DNA from: Drosophila persimilis
Lineage: Eukaryota > Arthropoda > Insecta > Diptera > Drosophilidae
DNA: 64,000 bases
Assembly (NCBI RefSeq): GCF_003286085.1
Contig: NW_020825288.1
Span: forward strand, 16,368,001 to 16,432,000
Reading direction: 5' to 3'
Below, one piece after another: positions 11,431-23,300 of this stretch. The position numbers and the translations under genes are program-made. The notes under the pieces are model-generated. The model was not told where the DNA came from and did not search any database. It saw only the letters and a list, made by a program, of their open reading frames with translations. The number at the start of each line of letters is the position of its first letter. Position 1 is the stretch's first letter.

Positions 11431-14255
11431 AATTCAAATGAAATGGAACTTTTAAACGCAAGCAACGACTGCCATGCAGCAGAATTAATTTAATCTTTCT
11501 GTTATTTTATTATTTAATTATAATTATTTTATAATTCAAAAAAATTAACAACAATTTAAGCTTTTAAAAATTGCTCAATCATAGAAAAGTTCAGAGATCT
11601 GCTGAAAACTAAAATGTTATTGCGGTGCCAATACAAAATTTTATTCCATGTTTCTTCTTTGTAAAGACCTAAGACCTCATAATAATATTCGCAACAAATG
11701 GTCAAACGATTAAACATGATTATATATACTTATGTATAATGTTTGAACTGCCAAGCTTTTTTGTCAATAAACCCAAAAAAACAATTAGGTTTACTTTATA
11801 ACTTTATAAAATGTATTTATACTGGCGGCTGCAGAGCGCCCTTTAATAGAAAGAGCGCCTCAGCGTTTACTGTACCCAATAGATGGTTAATAAATACTTT
11901 ATAAATCTCTGATCCATTTAGATTAACAAGATGCAAACATAATGTTTTAAGTTAGGATGATTCATTGGCGGCTGGCCAGAACATATGCTGGAGTAGGACT
12001 GTAGCCGGGTATCCAATGGATTGGTGGCATAGTTTCTCAAAAGGATAGAAGCTTCTTCGAAGGAAAATCTTGAGATGTGGCACTTAGTTCCTTGAATTAT
12101 AAAAAAATACTTTGATCGTAGAAGGTGTAAGGTGAAAATGAGACCCTAAATATAAATATATTCCGAATTCATTCAGAATTCGTCATAGAAAACAGAGAGT
12201 ACCTTTCCAGAATCTAGAGAATCTCCGTCGGTAGCTCGAGCAAGTTTTTGCTTGCTGCTCCAAGACGCAGAATATTTATAGTATCGTCAGTGCCCATAAT
12301 CATAACGATAGCGGTTTATCTACGAACTTGAATCATCATCATCAATCAACGTGCCGCTGGCAGAGTCTGCGGTTGCAGGCGATTATGGGCAGCGCATCCG
12401 TTAAACGGGTTGTATTTGATGGCAAGGATGAAAAATCGATTAGGCATCCTTGGGGGTGTACTACAGAGATATGGAAAAATATTTAATCAATATCGAGTGC
12501 ACTGGAGAGAGATATGCACATCCACTCCATCCTTGGCTCATCTAATAAATGATACAATTAAATTAGCTTTCGGTTGGGAGAAAGTTGCGCGTTTATGACA
12601 AATGTTATACGTCTTGATGTGAAAACGATGTAGGCACGTTTTCGTGTCCGTGCCGTGCATTTGGTCCGGGGATGAATATGAATAGCCGCGCGGAGGACGG
12701 GACGGGCTGCCAGTGAGGACACGGATGAGATGCTGACGAGCGTCGTTCAGCATCTTGCAGTTAATTACTTTAAGTGCCACGGGCAATAGTTGTGCCAACT
12801 GGGACACCCGCACGGAGTCCGTGTGCACCTGCCCTCCAGTTGTCTAGCTCTGTGTCGGACAGTGAGAGCCGTCAGGAGAGTCAGTAGAGACAGTAGAGAC
12901 GGTAGAGACGGTAGTGTCGGGCATCAAATCAAACGTCCTGCCATAAAGCTAAGCCAGCTCATCATTCACGCAATCCATTCATAAAAAAAAGATACATGAC
13001 AGAGCCACGGAGAAACACGAGATGTTTTGCCGGGGAAGCGCTGTTTTCAAATTGAATTCAAAACAAGCTAATCGATCCTCGGGGAGGGTCGGTCGGTGGG
13101 TGAGCTACACGCCAGGACATGGCCCGGCACTCGGCTCGCACGTTTCCAGTCCTGCTGCCGGGTGCTTGGGGAATATGAATTTATATCTTTTAATCTGCGA
13201 CAGCAGCAATGACTGTTTCCCTGCCCTGCATCCCGGTGCCTGTCTGGCAAAAATAAAAGTGAAATTAAGGACGCAGGACATATTTCAGCAATGCGGCAGT
13301 AAAGTTCTGCACAGCCCTCCCACTTCCACTTCCACTTGCAGTCCAACGCTCTTTATTGTCATTGTCAAGTGGGCCTTCGGGGGTGTGAATCGAGTGAATC
13401 GAGTGGAACGGGCACGAGTAGAAGAGGCCATCCTTGACTGACATCCTTGTAATTGCATTAAAATGCAATTCGAATTGCTGGTCGACCACCGATTTCGACT
13501 TTTCCCCAGTCCGATGTCTGTACCCTTCGCTGAGTGCCATTGAGTGTAGGTGTCAATGACACGTCCCAGCCCGTACCCTACCTTGGAGGCACTGCGAACG
13601 GCGACCTGCGACCTGCGACTTGCGTAAACTGTATTGATAGATGCCTTCAACGCCTCTTCCTGTGGAGTTTGTCATCTGCAGGACATCTGCTGAAAGGATG
13701 AAAGCTTGCTGCAGCTAGGGGACATCAAACGATGATAGGGAGTGGCGATATTGACAGAGAAAGTTTTTCTTCAGGTTCATTAGAAAGGATATATTCCATT
13801 AGGTATGACCAAGGGAGGTTTTCAAGACAGTCAATGATCTTCTCTCAAGGCAGCTGTCCGACAATAAAGGTTTGACTGTCTATAAATCTATCCAAGAATC
13901 CGTGGATGCCCATCCATCCCACTTTAGCGACTTTGCACAGTAAAGAATGTTTTTGATCCCCATTCATAGCTTTCCCAGGACTTGTCTCTGTGTGTTTATT
14001 GATCTGCTGATTCAAAGATCACTCTTGGGATCAACTGGAGTGTTATCAAAGGAAACTCCTGAGAAAATCTCAACACTTGCCACTAGTTGTAGTAGAACAC
14101 AGCGACAATCAGAAATCAAGCCACCCTCCGCCCAGCTTTCATGCACTCAACGCCGATAAAAGCGGATAACAATTATATTAAACAGCAGGCAAAACAACAC
14201 TCACACAGGATTTGTAACAGGATACGCGTGTAACCACGAAAAGACGAGTCAGGTC

Positions 14256-14296
14256 GATGGATGGATGGATGGGTGGATGGGTGGATGAAAGGATGG
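14256..14296. repeat. ATGG/GTGG tetranucleotide microsatellite
   Basis: About ten GATG/GGTG units lie in tandem with a few substitutions. Confidence 0.85.
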
Positions 14297-17105
14297 GCTT
14301 CCAGGAGCCTGCAGGAAAAGCAACATTGACAAAACACCCTTTCAATTAAACATTTGAAAACAACATTCGGCAATTATACAATTGACACCAGCCGAGGGGT
14401 GGCTGCGATTCCCTCCCCCCTGCTCGGACCCAACTTCATCAATTTGAAATGTTGCCAAACGCGTGACTCGGAGGCACGCGCGTCAATTGCGACGGGCTCG
14501 GGGATCTCTCGAGGCCGCAGGGATTTGAATAGAGCCACGGGTAGCAGGGTGGGGCAGACTCATAAACAACATCAACAAGGACAAGCTGTGCGCGTTTAAC
14601 ATTAGTCAACATGAACCTGCCACAGGCACACGCCCCCCTGCAACGCCCAAATAATACCCTTGTTTCACGTTTGCCGCCTTCCGTAGATGTTGGATCGTTG
14701 TTTGGACTCTTTTTATATGCGACCCATTCGTTTGTCGTTTACTTTTACAGCCAGACATTTATTTGGCCAGAGAAATCAGTGGGTTCGGGGCGCCAGGACC
14801 TGAGGTTAGATATTTTAATATGCATTTGGGAGAAATTTGGCCGGCACTCGTCCATCGGCGAACGCTGTCTGAGGGCATCCAAATGAAATTCTTTTGATTT
14901 CAATTTCCTGCCGGATTTCCCCCCCCCCCCCACAAATGCGTGAAAATTTGAGGCCAGTCGGCCCGGCCAGCTTGTTGATGTGATTGGGGCAATTGCCAGA
15001 GAGGAAGACGGAGCCTTACCAGTCCTGTCCCAGCTTCCTGTTGCATTATTAATGTGGCAGCAACGAATTTTGACTTGGCCCCCAAAACAGGCAGAAGAAA
15101 AATTACGCAGAAATCAAAATTTACCCCGAAGACCACTTACAGAAGGTCCGAATCAGAGTCCGAGCCTGAGAGAAAAAGGTCAATTTCTGTAGTGCGGCAA
15201 ATAAAAAATGCAAATCGCACGTCCATGAAAAGGACATCAGGGACTGGGCTGAAACAAAAAAGCTTAATCCAGGCGGGTCAGAGAACAAATGAAATGAAAC
15301 AAGAGTCAAGTTATGTAAGTGGAAGGCCTGAGAAGACAACGTCTTAAAAGGACATTGGAGACCCGCCTGGCGGAATATTTTCTGAGCCAGCTTGATTGGC
15401 CTTATTCGCTCGATTCCCCTTCCCCGGATCTCATCCTTTGTCCTGTTCTCATACCGAGAAACTGGAAAACGAGGGCGAGTAATTAATGTTTGCCATTGAT
15501 TTCTGGCGAGCAATAAAAAACAAGCGGGGCAATTTTCACGCCATAACTCTAATGGAATTCAACATAAATTTTCCAGACTTTTCAATATTTTATGAGCCCT
15601 TTTGAACGGAGCGTGGCCATAAAATTGAAATGTTGTCTCCCAGCTCTCCTCTACCGGGCTCGTCAAAGTCAGTTGCTGCTTGTTGGCCGTTGGCTGTTGG
15701 CTGTTGCCTGTTGGGTTCTTTTTTATGGCGTTTCATTGGTCGGTTATAAATTTGTGTGTTTGGCAATAAATACCAAAATAATTCTATCAGAGCCGTGTAC
15801 GTGGAAGGTCCAGCCGTTGACATTTCTGTGGCCTGAGGGCCAGAGTGTGGTAAAAAAAAAAACACCAAACCCCAAAAACCAATTCGAAACCACCCCAATC
15901 CCAATCCCGATTCCGATTCCGATTCCGATGCCAATACCAGCTGGCTACTGACCACCGAATGGAGAGCTCCGAGCTGGCACTTTACACAATTTTTATTTGC
16001 CGCTGATGTGATTTTGCACTCAATTGAAAGGAAACTCGATTAAATTTTCATGTCGAATTGCCTGGGAAACTCAGTTACATGACTTGCCACTCCTCGCAGT
16101 GGACTGTTTACGGTAAACGTATGTGCCACCAGTCCCCTAAAGTGCGGATGATCTCTTATTGTCGTCACGTTTCAGGTGTCTTTAAAATACTTTTCATGCA
16201 TGATGTATGCAGATGATATATACTTATATTCTCTATGTCGCGGATCTTCATTTATTACTTAATTTTGGGCAGAAATGTGACAACAGAAGTCAAAGTGTTT
16301 CTCCCAATCATTCATTCAATTCTTTTCCCTTGTTTTAACAATTAAGAACTGGATTTGAAAATTGTATAACTTCTTGTCAAGTCCCCCTAGTACCCACTTT
16401 GATAAGGGTTATCGTTAGCATACGGTTCGAGCTGACAGCCAACAGAACTTGGCTCTGGCTGCAAATTGTTTCTAAGACTTTGATGTACACGCATTGTTGA
16501 TGAGCGCCTGACACTTCATTTCCAGATTAGGTAGGTTTAGGTACTTTGTTTTCAAAAAAGAGTCTCAGTGGCTCAGAAGGGGAATTATTATAGGGCACCA
16601 TTTTAAAATTGGTAAAGAATATTGGAATTTAAAGTTTTAAATATGTAAATCGAATCAAGTATTGGCGTTGGGAATCGATCTAATGGCTGGTGCTTATTTG
16701 AACATTTCAAAAATGGCAACAGCCATTATTCACAACTAATCGATCGATAAGCCCTTGGAATAGCCGGAACAAATTCTGGACTACAGACTGCAGACCGGAC
16801 GGGGCTAATGACAAGTTTAATGATTACTTTTCAGCGCAAATGAGCTGAGGGGCTGCCATTAGAGTGCTGTTAGCTGTCTGGATACCCCCGATACCCCGAT
16901 ACCCCGATACCGTATAGCAAACGGTACAACGACCGCCCTCTTTGGTTAGGGAGGTTCAGTGGAGGTGGAGGTGGAGGCGGAGGCGGCGTAGTGATTAGCG
17001 CACTCCATTTACTCCATTTTTAAACTCATTTAGCGGCGAGCTGGTATACAGCATTTTTAATAGCCATATACTGTATGTACATGTGAGAGAAAGACTGTGA
17101 GTGGT

Positions 17106-17128
17106 AGAGAGAGAGAGAGAGAGAGAGA
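17106..17128. repeat. GA dinucleotide microsatellite
   Basis: About eleven uninterrupted GA units. Confidence 0.9.
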
Positions 17129-18075
17129 CGGCTAATGACAGTTGGCTGCCTTTGTTACCCCGCCAGAACAAGAACAATGGCTGGCTGCTTTCCGGGGCTT
17201 TTTTTATGCACACTCGTATAAGGGCTTAGACAGGGGGCAGACATGCTCGTACGTTAGTTGGAATGGCTTTCTTTATGACGTTTTTATGACTGACATGTGC
17301 AGGTTGACAGTCCGAGCCGGGGAGGTACCATAATTAGGGGACAGAGCCCCTGGGCAGGGTTTTATAGTTAGAGATAGCGACTCATATTTAATTTAAATTT
17401 ACCCATGATGGCCGCTAATTATCTGCTGTCACTGTGTGCACAGTGCATCTATTCGCTGTTCACTCAGTGACTGACTGGCTGGCGGGCTGGCGGGCTGGCT
17501 GACTGACAGCCAACTGTCCAACTTGTTAGGGCCAACTCTTTTGTGGCCTAAGCTCGAAAATTGCTGCCATAGCTGGCAAGATGGAAAACTAATTTGAAAA
17601 ATGTGCTTAGCTTTGTGGTTCTGGGGGCCATACTGTCCCTGTCTCTGTCCTGGCCTGGCTTAAATCCTTTTCAATCTTGCCATAATCCAAATTGACATGT
17701 ACATGTGCAGCCATGGACCAAGAGGCTTCACTCAGAGTCCAGCCTCCGTCTATCCGTAGTATCTCTGGCGCCTGTCTTGTTGACCAACCGCATGGCTGTT
17801 CATTTGTATTTTTCATATCCACTTTTTTGACTGACACACGGACTCCTCCGTCCGACCTTCCACCCTCCTCCTCTGGTCACTTCGAATTGGGTTTTTCTTT
17901 TTGGGGGGGATTTCTGGCCCGAAAACTTTTGCTGCACTTGCGCTCTCAGATCCCAGCCCGAAGTCGAACGTGTGCCATGGCCCAATTGCTGGCAGGCGAC
18001 CCCGTTTCCGTTGCCATTTCCAGTGCCAAAGTCGTTTCATGTTGTATTACACTAAGTGGACACAAATAGATTGCT

Positions 18076-18099
18076 GGTCGGTCGGTCGGTCGGTCGGTC
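18076..18099. repeat. GGTC tetranucleotide microsatellite
   Basis: Six consecutive GGTC units. Confidence 0.9.
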
Positions 18100-19767
18100 T
18101 CCGGCCAAGAGCCTGTCCGCAAGTTTGCTCAATAATCAATCAAACCTGGCCTCCAACGGTCGGCTGAGGCAGGTCTTCGGCAGCGGCAGCATCAGCCAAT
18201 TAGATTCAACCCCACATGCAATGCCAAACAATCGAAGGGGCCAAGGCTGAGGCAGGGCTTAAGGGGCATCCTCATTACAAACAAAATGCTGTTCCTTCTT
18301 TCCTTGGCCGCTGGCCACAAAGAAATAAACCAAAAATTGTCCAATTAAACGCAATTTATGCGAATTTCCAAGTAGCCCAGATCCGAGTCCCCCTCGTCTC
18401 CTCCCCCCCCGCCCAGTCACCACACTGCCCGTCCCAAACAGCGGCAAATGGCAAATTAAAAAGGTGTCTCTGCCGAAGTCCATATAAACAGCATTTGATC
18501 GCCTGGCGTCTGCAACTTTGTTCGGGCGCCGTCTTTCAACTCTTTGGACCCGAAAATGGTTTACTTCCGCACAGGCGACCACCGGCCAACTTGTAGGAGT
18601 ACCAGGCAGGGCCCAAACCGACCTCAGCGCTAATGTGACAGCGGCCAACACTTTAGAGGCGGCCTGGCCATGGCCCGATCCAGCCCTAAGTATAGGGCTA
18701 CCTGATCCCACCGAGCGGCGTCTGTTTGTTTTGCTTCCAACGCAAAAAAACACGTAATATATTTATAATGAACGGCCCCGGGATATTCTTCGATTGCTAA
18801 TTGTTGTTAGTTTTTCGGGGGCCCAGCATATGGCTGATTCCTTTTTGGTGGCCGAATCATTAGCACGTCCAAATATATCCGGTTAAACTGCAGGTTCCTA
18901 TACAAATTGGTGTACCCGATCAATACTCGCTGTGGCTGTCAATACCTGTCCATAAATCATCTTAATGTGGCGGGGTATTGCACTATTTTGGGGTTGAAAC
19001 CCCGCCGTTTAACTACGGAACTCGACCGAAAACATTGTGGATATAGGAAACTTCCCCCATTAACCGATTGAGCAGGTTTTAGGGGTTTGTCCTTGTTTAC
19101 TCAGGAGGAGGCACATCAAGTAACATGTGAGTAAACCCTGACCTGAGTTCCTCCTTGTTTTAAAGTGGACACGAATAAGATGCTCAAAGGGATTATATAT
19201 CTCTACAATCTCTCCTTTTTTGTACCTCGAATCTTCTGATCTCTACTCTATAGACTCCTCCAAAAATGCATAGTTTTCAAACAGTTTTTTTGGAAAAGCC
19301 TTGACATTCGTTTGCTGATTATTGTATTGTGGAAAGCAGTTTATTAAACGCTCCTTAAACCATATTTCTTAGATAATTTATACCTATTAAAAGCTAAGCT
19401 CGTTCATCTAATCTATTAAAAATAAAAAAGCGTATTGATGGTTTATATACTATGAAGTATTTTAAAGATATATGCCCATAGATTTAGGGTTTTTTTTCCC
19501 ATTACCTTTGTAATTAAGAGCTCTTTAAAACTTCTTCATTATAGGACTATAGATTACTCCTACATGTAGATATCTTTTCATAGTTTAGTCTTTAGAAAAT
19601 TAGTTGGATATTTCTAGCCCTCTTTTGTGACTCAAGCTTAGAGATCTTTCAGATTTTTGAAACTTGTGTATATTTTTGCCTGAAAAACAACTTGACTTTA
19701 AAGATCTTTAATCATATAAAAAGAATGTACCAAGATTTGTATTGTATTCTTTGATTTTTGTAATGTG

Positions 19768-19773
19768 TTTATT
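19768..19773 (-). terminator. Candidate polyadenylation signal of C15
   Basis: TTTATT on the plus strand reads AATAAA in C15 sense, about 565 nt after the stop codon. Other AATAAA variants may be used; no transcript data are available. Confidence 0.45.
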
Positions 19774-20152
19774 TTCATTCATTTTCTTGTTTAATTTTCA
19801 ATGATCGTACATATTTTAGGCGTTTATAATTTATAATACTAGGTAATGCCATTGGACTTAGGTCTACAGACAGATACTACAAGTACAGTACATATGTATA
19901 TGCGTATATATATGATATATATACGGCGTATTATTACTAAGCGTGGCTCTGAAGCTCACTGCGACATTTTTGAGATGCGATTTGCCTTCGGTTAAACTGT
20001 CGAACAATAACTAAGGGAAGGGAGGCTCTAAATGCTGCACTACGAAACACGAAACTGAAAATTAAGAATCTACCCAAGCTTAAGGCGTAGACCGGGCTCC
20101 TCTTCCTCCTTTTCCAACTCCTCCGCAAGCGTCTCTAGAGAATAAAGCTAGG

Positions 20153-20160
20153 TATTTACA
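20153..20160 (-). promoter_or_regulatory. Pumilio-type response element 1 (UGUAAAUA)
   Basis: TATTTACA on the plus strand reads TGTAAATA in the C15 mRNA. It matches the UGUANAUA consensus bound by Pumilio-family proteins. Confidence 0.5.
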
Positions 20161-20177
20161 GATGGGAGAACCACTCC

Positions 20178-20185
20178 TATTTACA
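20178..20185 (-). promoter_or_regulatory. Pumilio-type response element 2 (UGUAAAUA)
   Basis: A second identical TGTAAATA octamer in C15 sense starts 25 nt from the first, in the predicted 3' UTR. Confidence 0.5.
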
Positions 20186-20227
20186 GTGGGAACGCCCACT
20201 CGAGCGACCCGATCACTGTCCGTTCTC

Positions 20228-20261
20228 CGCCGCCTTCGCCGCCGCCGCCGCCGCCGCCGCC
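20228..20261. repeat. CCG/CGG trinucleotide run in C15 3' UTR
   Basis: About eight consecutive GCC units, preceded by interrupted ones, lie after the C15 stop codon. They are not translated in the C15 frame. Confidence 0.8.
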
Positions 20262-20271
20262 TCTATCGAAA

Positions 20272-20279
20272 TATGTACA
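20272..20279 (-). promoter_or_regulatory. Pumilio-type response element 3 (UGUACAUA)
   Basis: TATGTACA on the plus strand reads TGTACATA in C15 sense, a third consensus UGUANAUA site. It lies about 57 nt after the stop codon. Confidence 0.5.
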
Positions 20280-20335
20280 GAGCGAAATGTATCACAAATA
20301 AACCTTCTGTCTTCGCCACTCGATCCGGGCAACGA

Positions 20336-23300
20336 TTAGCAGCCCGCCGCATGCGAGGCCTCTGCCCAGGGCTGCAGGCCGTGCAACGCTGCCAGGGGCG
20401 CTCCATTGACGCCGCCCTGGGAGCTCAGAGGAGCCGACGGCGGAGCAAAGCCCTTGCTAATGGCCTCCGCCTGCAGGGAAAGCATCAGGCGATTGGCGGC
20501 CTGCCGCTCGGCCTCGCGTTCCTCGGCCGTCTGGCGTCTGAAATGGCAAGAGAAGGAAGCTTTAGTTAGTTGTATTCCATTAATTTTCAGATATAGCAAG
20601 TAATTTAAGGGGAATTACGGCCTAATGAGATAATAAAATAGGTTCTGGAAAAACTGTTTGCCAAACAACGGAAAGATGATGGTTCTATATCTAGACTGTC
20701 TAGTGAAAAACTTATAAGATTGAACATTTTTTGCAGTTTCTTTTGGTATGTAACAGTCTTAAAAGGATTTTCAATTATATCTATTCTTAGTTCTTTGTAA
20801 TATTATATTTATGTAGTCAAAATAAGTTGCCAATATATATATAATTTTGGGATAGTTATTATTTTCTTTTTCCCCCCCACAGACCCTAGCCTTACGACAT
20901 CTATTGCCGTTTAATCGATACGGTTGATGACCATATTGATGACCATATTTGCTCTATCTGCGAATGGGCATCGCGTAATGTACATATTCATTATGGTAAA
21001 CCAATTTGCCAGAACTCCATTTCGAATGACATACTGTGAGAGTAAAGGGGGTCGGGGGGGGGTGAGGGCAGCTTGTGTGACAGAAGCTCATCAAGTCATT
21101 ATGTGGGCGGCCTATTAAGACCATTTAAAACTAATCAAATCAAATATGCTGACTGCCACCGACCGACACGGGTCCAATCAGCCATGGCCGGCTCTTGTTT
21201 TTGTGGAAAATTAATTTCGGGCCAAGTGCGGACTGCGCAAAATTGCATTTTAAATGTTTTGCGCTTAAAAGAGATTTGGCTCGGACACAGCGTCCGTGCC
21301 AGTGCCAGTGCCCTGCCAGATGATGAATTATTCAGTGGGGAAAATGCATTGCAGATGCAGTTGTCCAGAGCTTACCCCTGCCCATCGCCGGGTCCGCGTT
21401 TGCGCAGCATTTTGCTCTAATTGTGGCCATGGAGTTCAAATTACCACCACCAGTGAACCACGCACCCTCATACCCTCACACCCTCACACACAAACACAAA
21501 GACAGCCCGACTAGGGGTTGCTCTGCACTCGGACAAATGCGCCATCTTGAATATTTCATGAGCTAATGAAGTTCTTATGTTGCCAGCTAAATAGACAAGC
21601 GGCAGGAGTCCGTACCTTCGTTATGGCCACAACTATGCCGGTACACACATATCATAATTATTGTTTAATATGCTTTCATTACGGTTTTCATCAGCAATGT
21701 CATCGTTCAAACTATAATTTCATAACTCGCATGCGAGCCCATTAAAAATGCATTAGTCCGGGCATTTAGTGCAAAGTTTTGGTCCCACAAAAGCACGTGT
21801 GTGTGTGTGTGTGTGTGCAGAGACACTTGTGTAATGAAGCAGCCCCAAGATGGCTTCTATAACTGGCTATAACTCATTCCGGTAAGGCTATCCCAGTCCC
21901 GCCTGAAGTCTGTTATCTGCTGGCACAACAATTCAATTGTCAGTTGTAGCCCGAAGTGAGTTATTATGTGCGGAGCAGCGTTTCGCTTTTACTTTTTCAC
22001 CTTCTCTGCTTCTCTACTTGGGGAGCTTTATCGGGCAGCATTTTTAACAGCTACCGCATAAAAAATTCAACGAAAATTGATTAAAAACTCCAAAACAGCC
22101 AAACGGCAAACGAAAGTGGCTCGAGGTACGAGTGCTGCTGTTTTGGAGCAGAGACGGGGACGGAGACGGAGATGGAGATGGAGATGGGGGCCAGAGCCAA
22201 AGTCAGTGGCACGAGTCGGAGGCAGCCACGATACACGATTGTAATTTATCTCCGGCCTCAGTCACGGACCTGGAAAATGTAACAAACGCTTTACAAATGT
22301 TAAATGTTGGTCTCTTGGCGCCATCGCGTTGATGTGGAAAGTTTTTGTTGCTCTCCGAGATAAATAATGGCCGGGCATTAAGCTAAAATGTTTATTAAAG
22401 CTGGGCACATAAATTTCAGTGCCCCATCCATCCCATACTCTCTCAGCAACCCACTAAACTGTCAGCCAGCTGCTGCTCGAGGGCCCGTCCGTGTCCTGGT
22501 AATTAAAATCATTTCACACACTACACGCAAACGACGTCGGCAAATTGGGGGACAAGTTTCGAGGAGAGCCAGAGCCGAAAGCCGAGAGCCGAGAGCCTGC
22601 TGGCCCCAAAAAGGTCCTGCGGTAATTATCTTTCAAGACATAACAATTTAGCCAGACCATTAATTGACTGGCCAAGGAGCTGGTGGCCAAGTCCCCGGGG
22701 ACCTGCCTCCCCGCAAGCTTGAAGATTTTCCCAGCGACCCTTCGGGGCTCTGCGAGGCAGGACACGTGCCAACGTAGACCAACCGGATTCCAAGCTAATT
22801 TACAAATGGCCGTCGCTCGAGTAATTAATTTTACTTGATTTTTCGGCTGTTGCCACAAAAACTTTGCTTTCAGTCAAATTGATTTTTCGCTTCTGCGGTC
22901 AAAAGTTGTTCCTTCTGGCATGTGTGTAAATTTTTAATTAGTCGAGCTTTCAGCAGGAAAGTTGTGCATATGCCAGGCAATTAATATAAAGTGACTCTTC
23001 TCCTCCAAGATTTACTAGAAAGTAGAAAACTTGGGGGATCTGGCCTCCGATGATGTACGAGCTTGTAATTAAAAAGGGTTTAGCGGCAGAGAGTTGATTT
23101 ATGGAGCGGCAACTAATTGAATTATGTACCCAGAGAGTCTTCGGAAGGAGGCTAAAACTGGCTTCACCGGAAGCCAGACAACAGTTAGACTTGGCCATTT
23201 GTTTCCGCCCCCACAGGGAGTCACAAGGGTACCAGCGCCAGCGTCAGGGCCAGGGCCAGGAAATATGCTGCAAATGACAGACAATTTTTCTTCTCTCCAT

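Larger units (their letters stand above)
11431..19744. other. Intergenic DNA between copy A and the C15 3' end
   Basis: No ORF with coding character or transposon was recognised. Simple repeats include ATGG/GTGG at 14,256-14,296, ATACCCCG units near 16,885-16,912, GA at 17,106-17,128 and GGTC at 18,076-18,099. GC-richer patches at 12.7-13.6 and 17.6-18.8 kb have many overlapping ORFs on both strands, the usual sign of chance ORFs. Confidence 0.5.
19745..20335 (-). other. C15 3' UTR (probable extent)
   Basis: Sequence after the C15 stop, on the minus strand, contains a CGG trinucleotide run (about 20,236-20,261) and three UGUANAUA octamers. The first clear AATAAA in this strand lies at 19,768-19,773, so cleavage is expected near 19,745-19,755. 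Extent is inferred from the signal only. Confidence 0.5.

Noticed and set aside
18259-18753. 164-codon minus-strand ORF
   Set aside because: No recognisable motif; the same stretch is open in three other frames, indicating low stop density rather than a gene.
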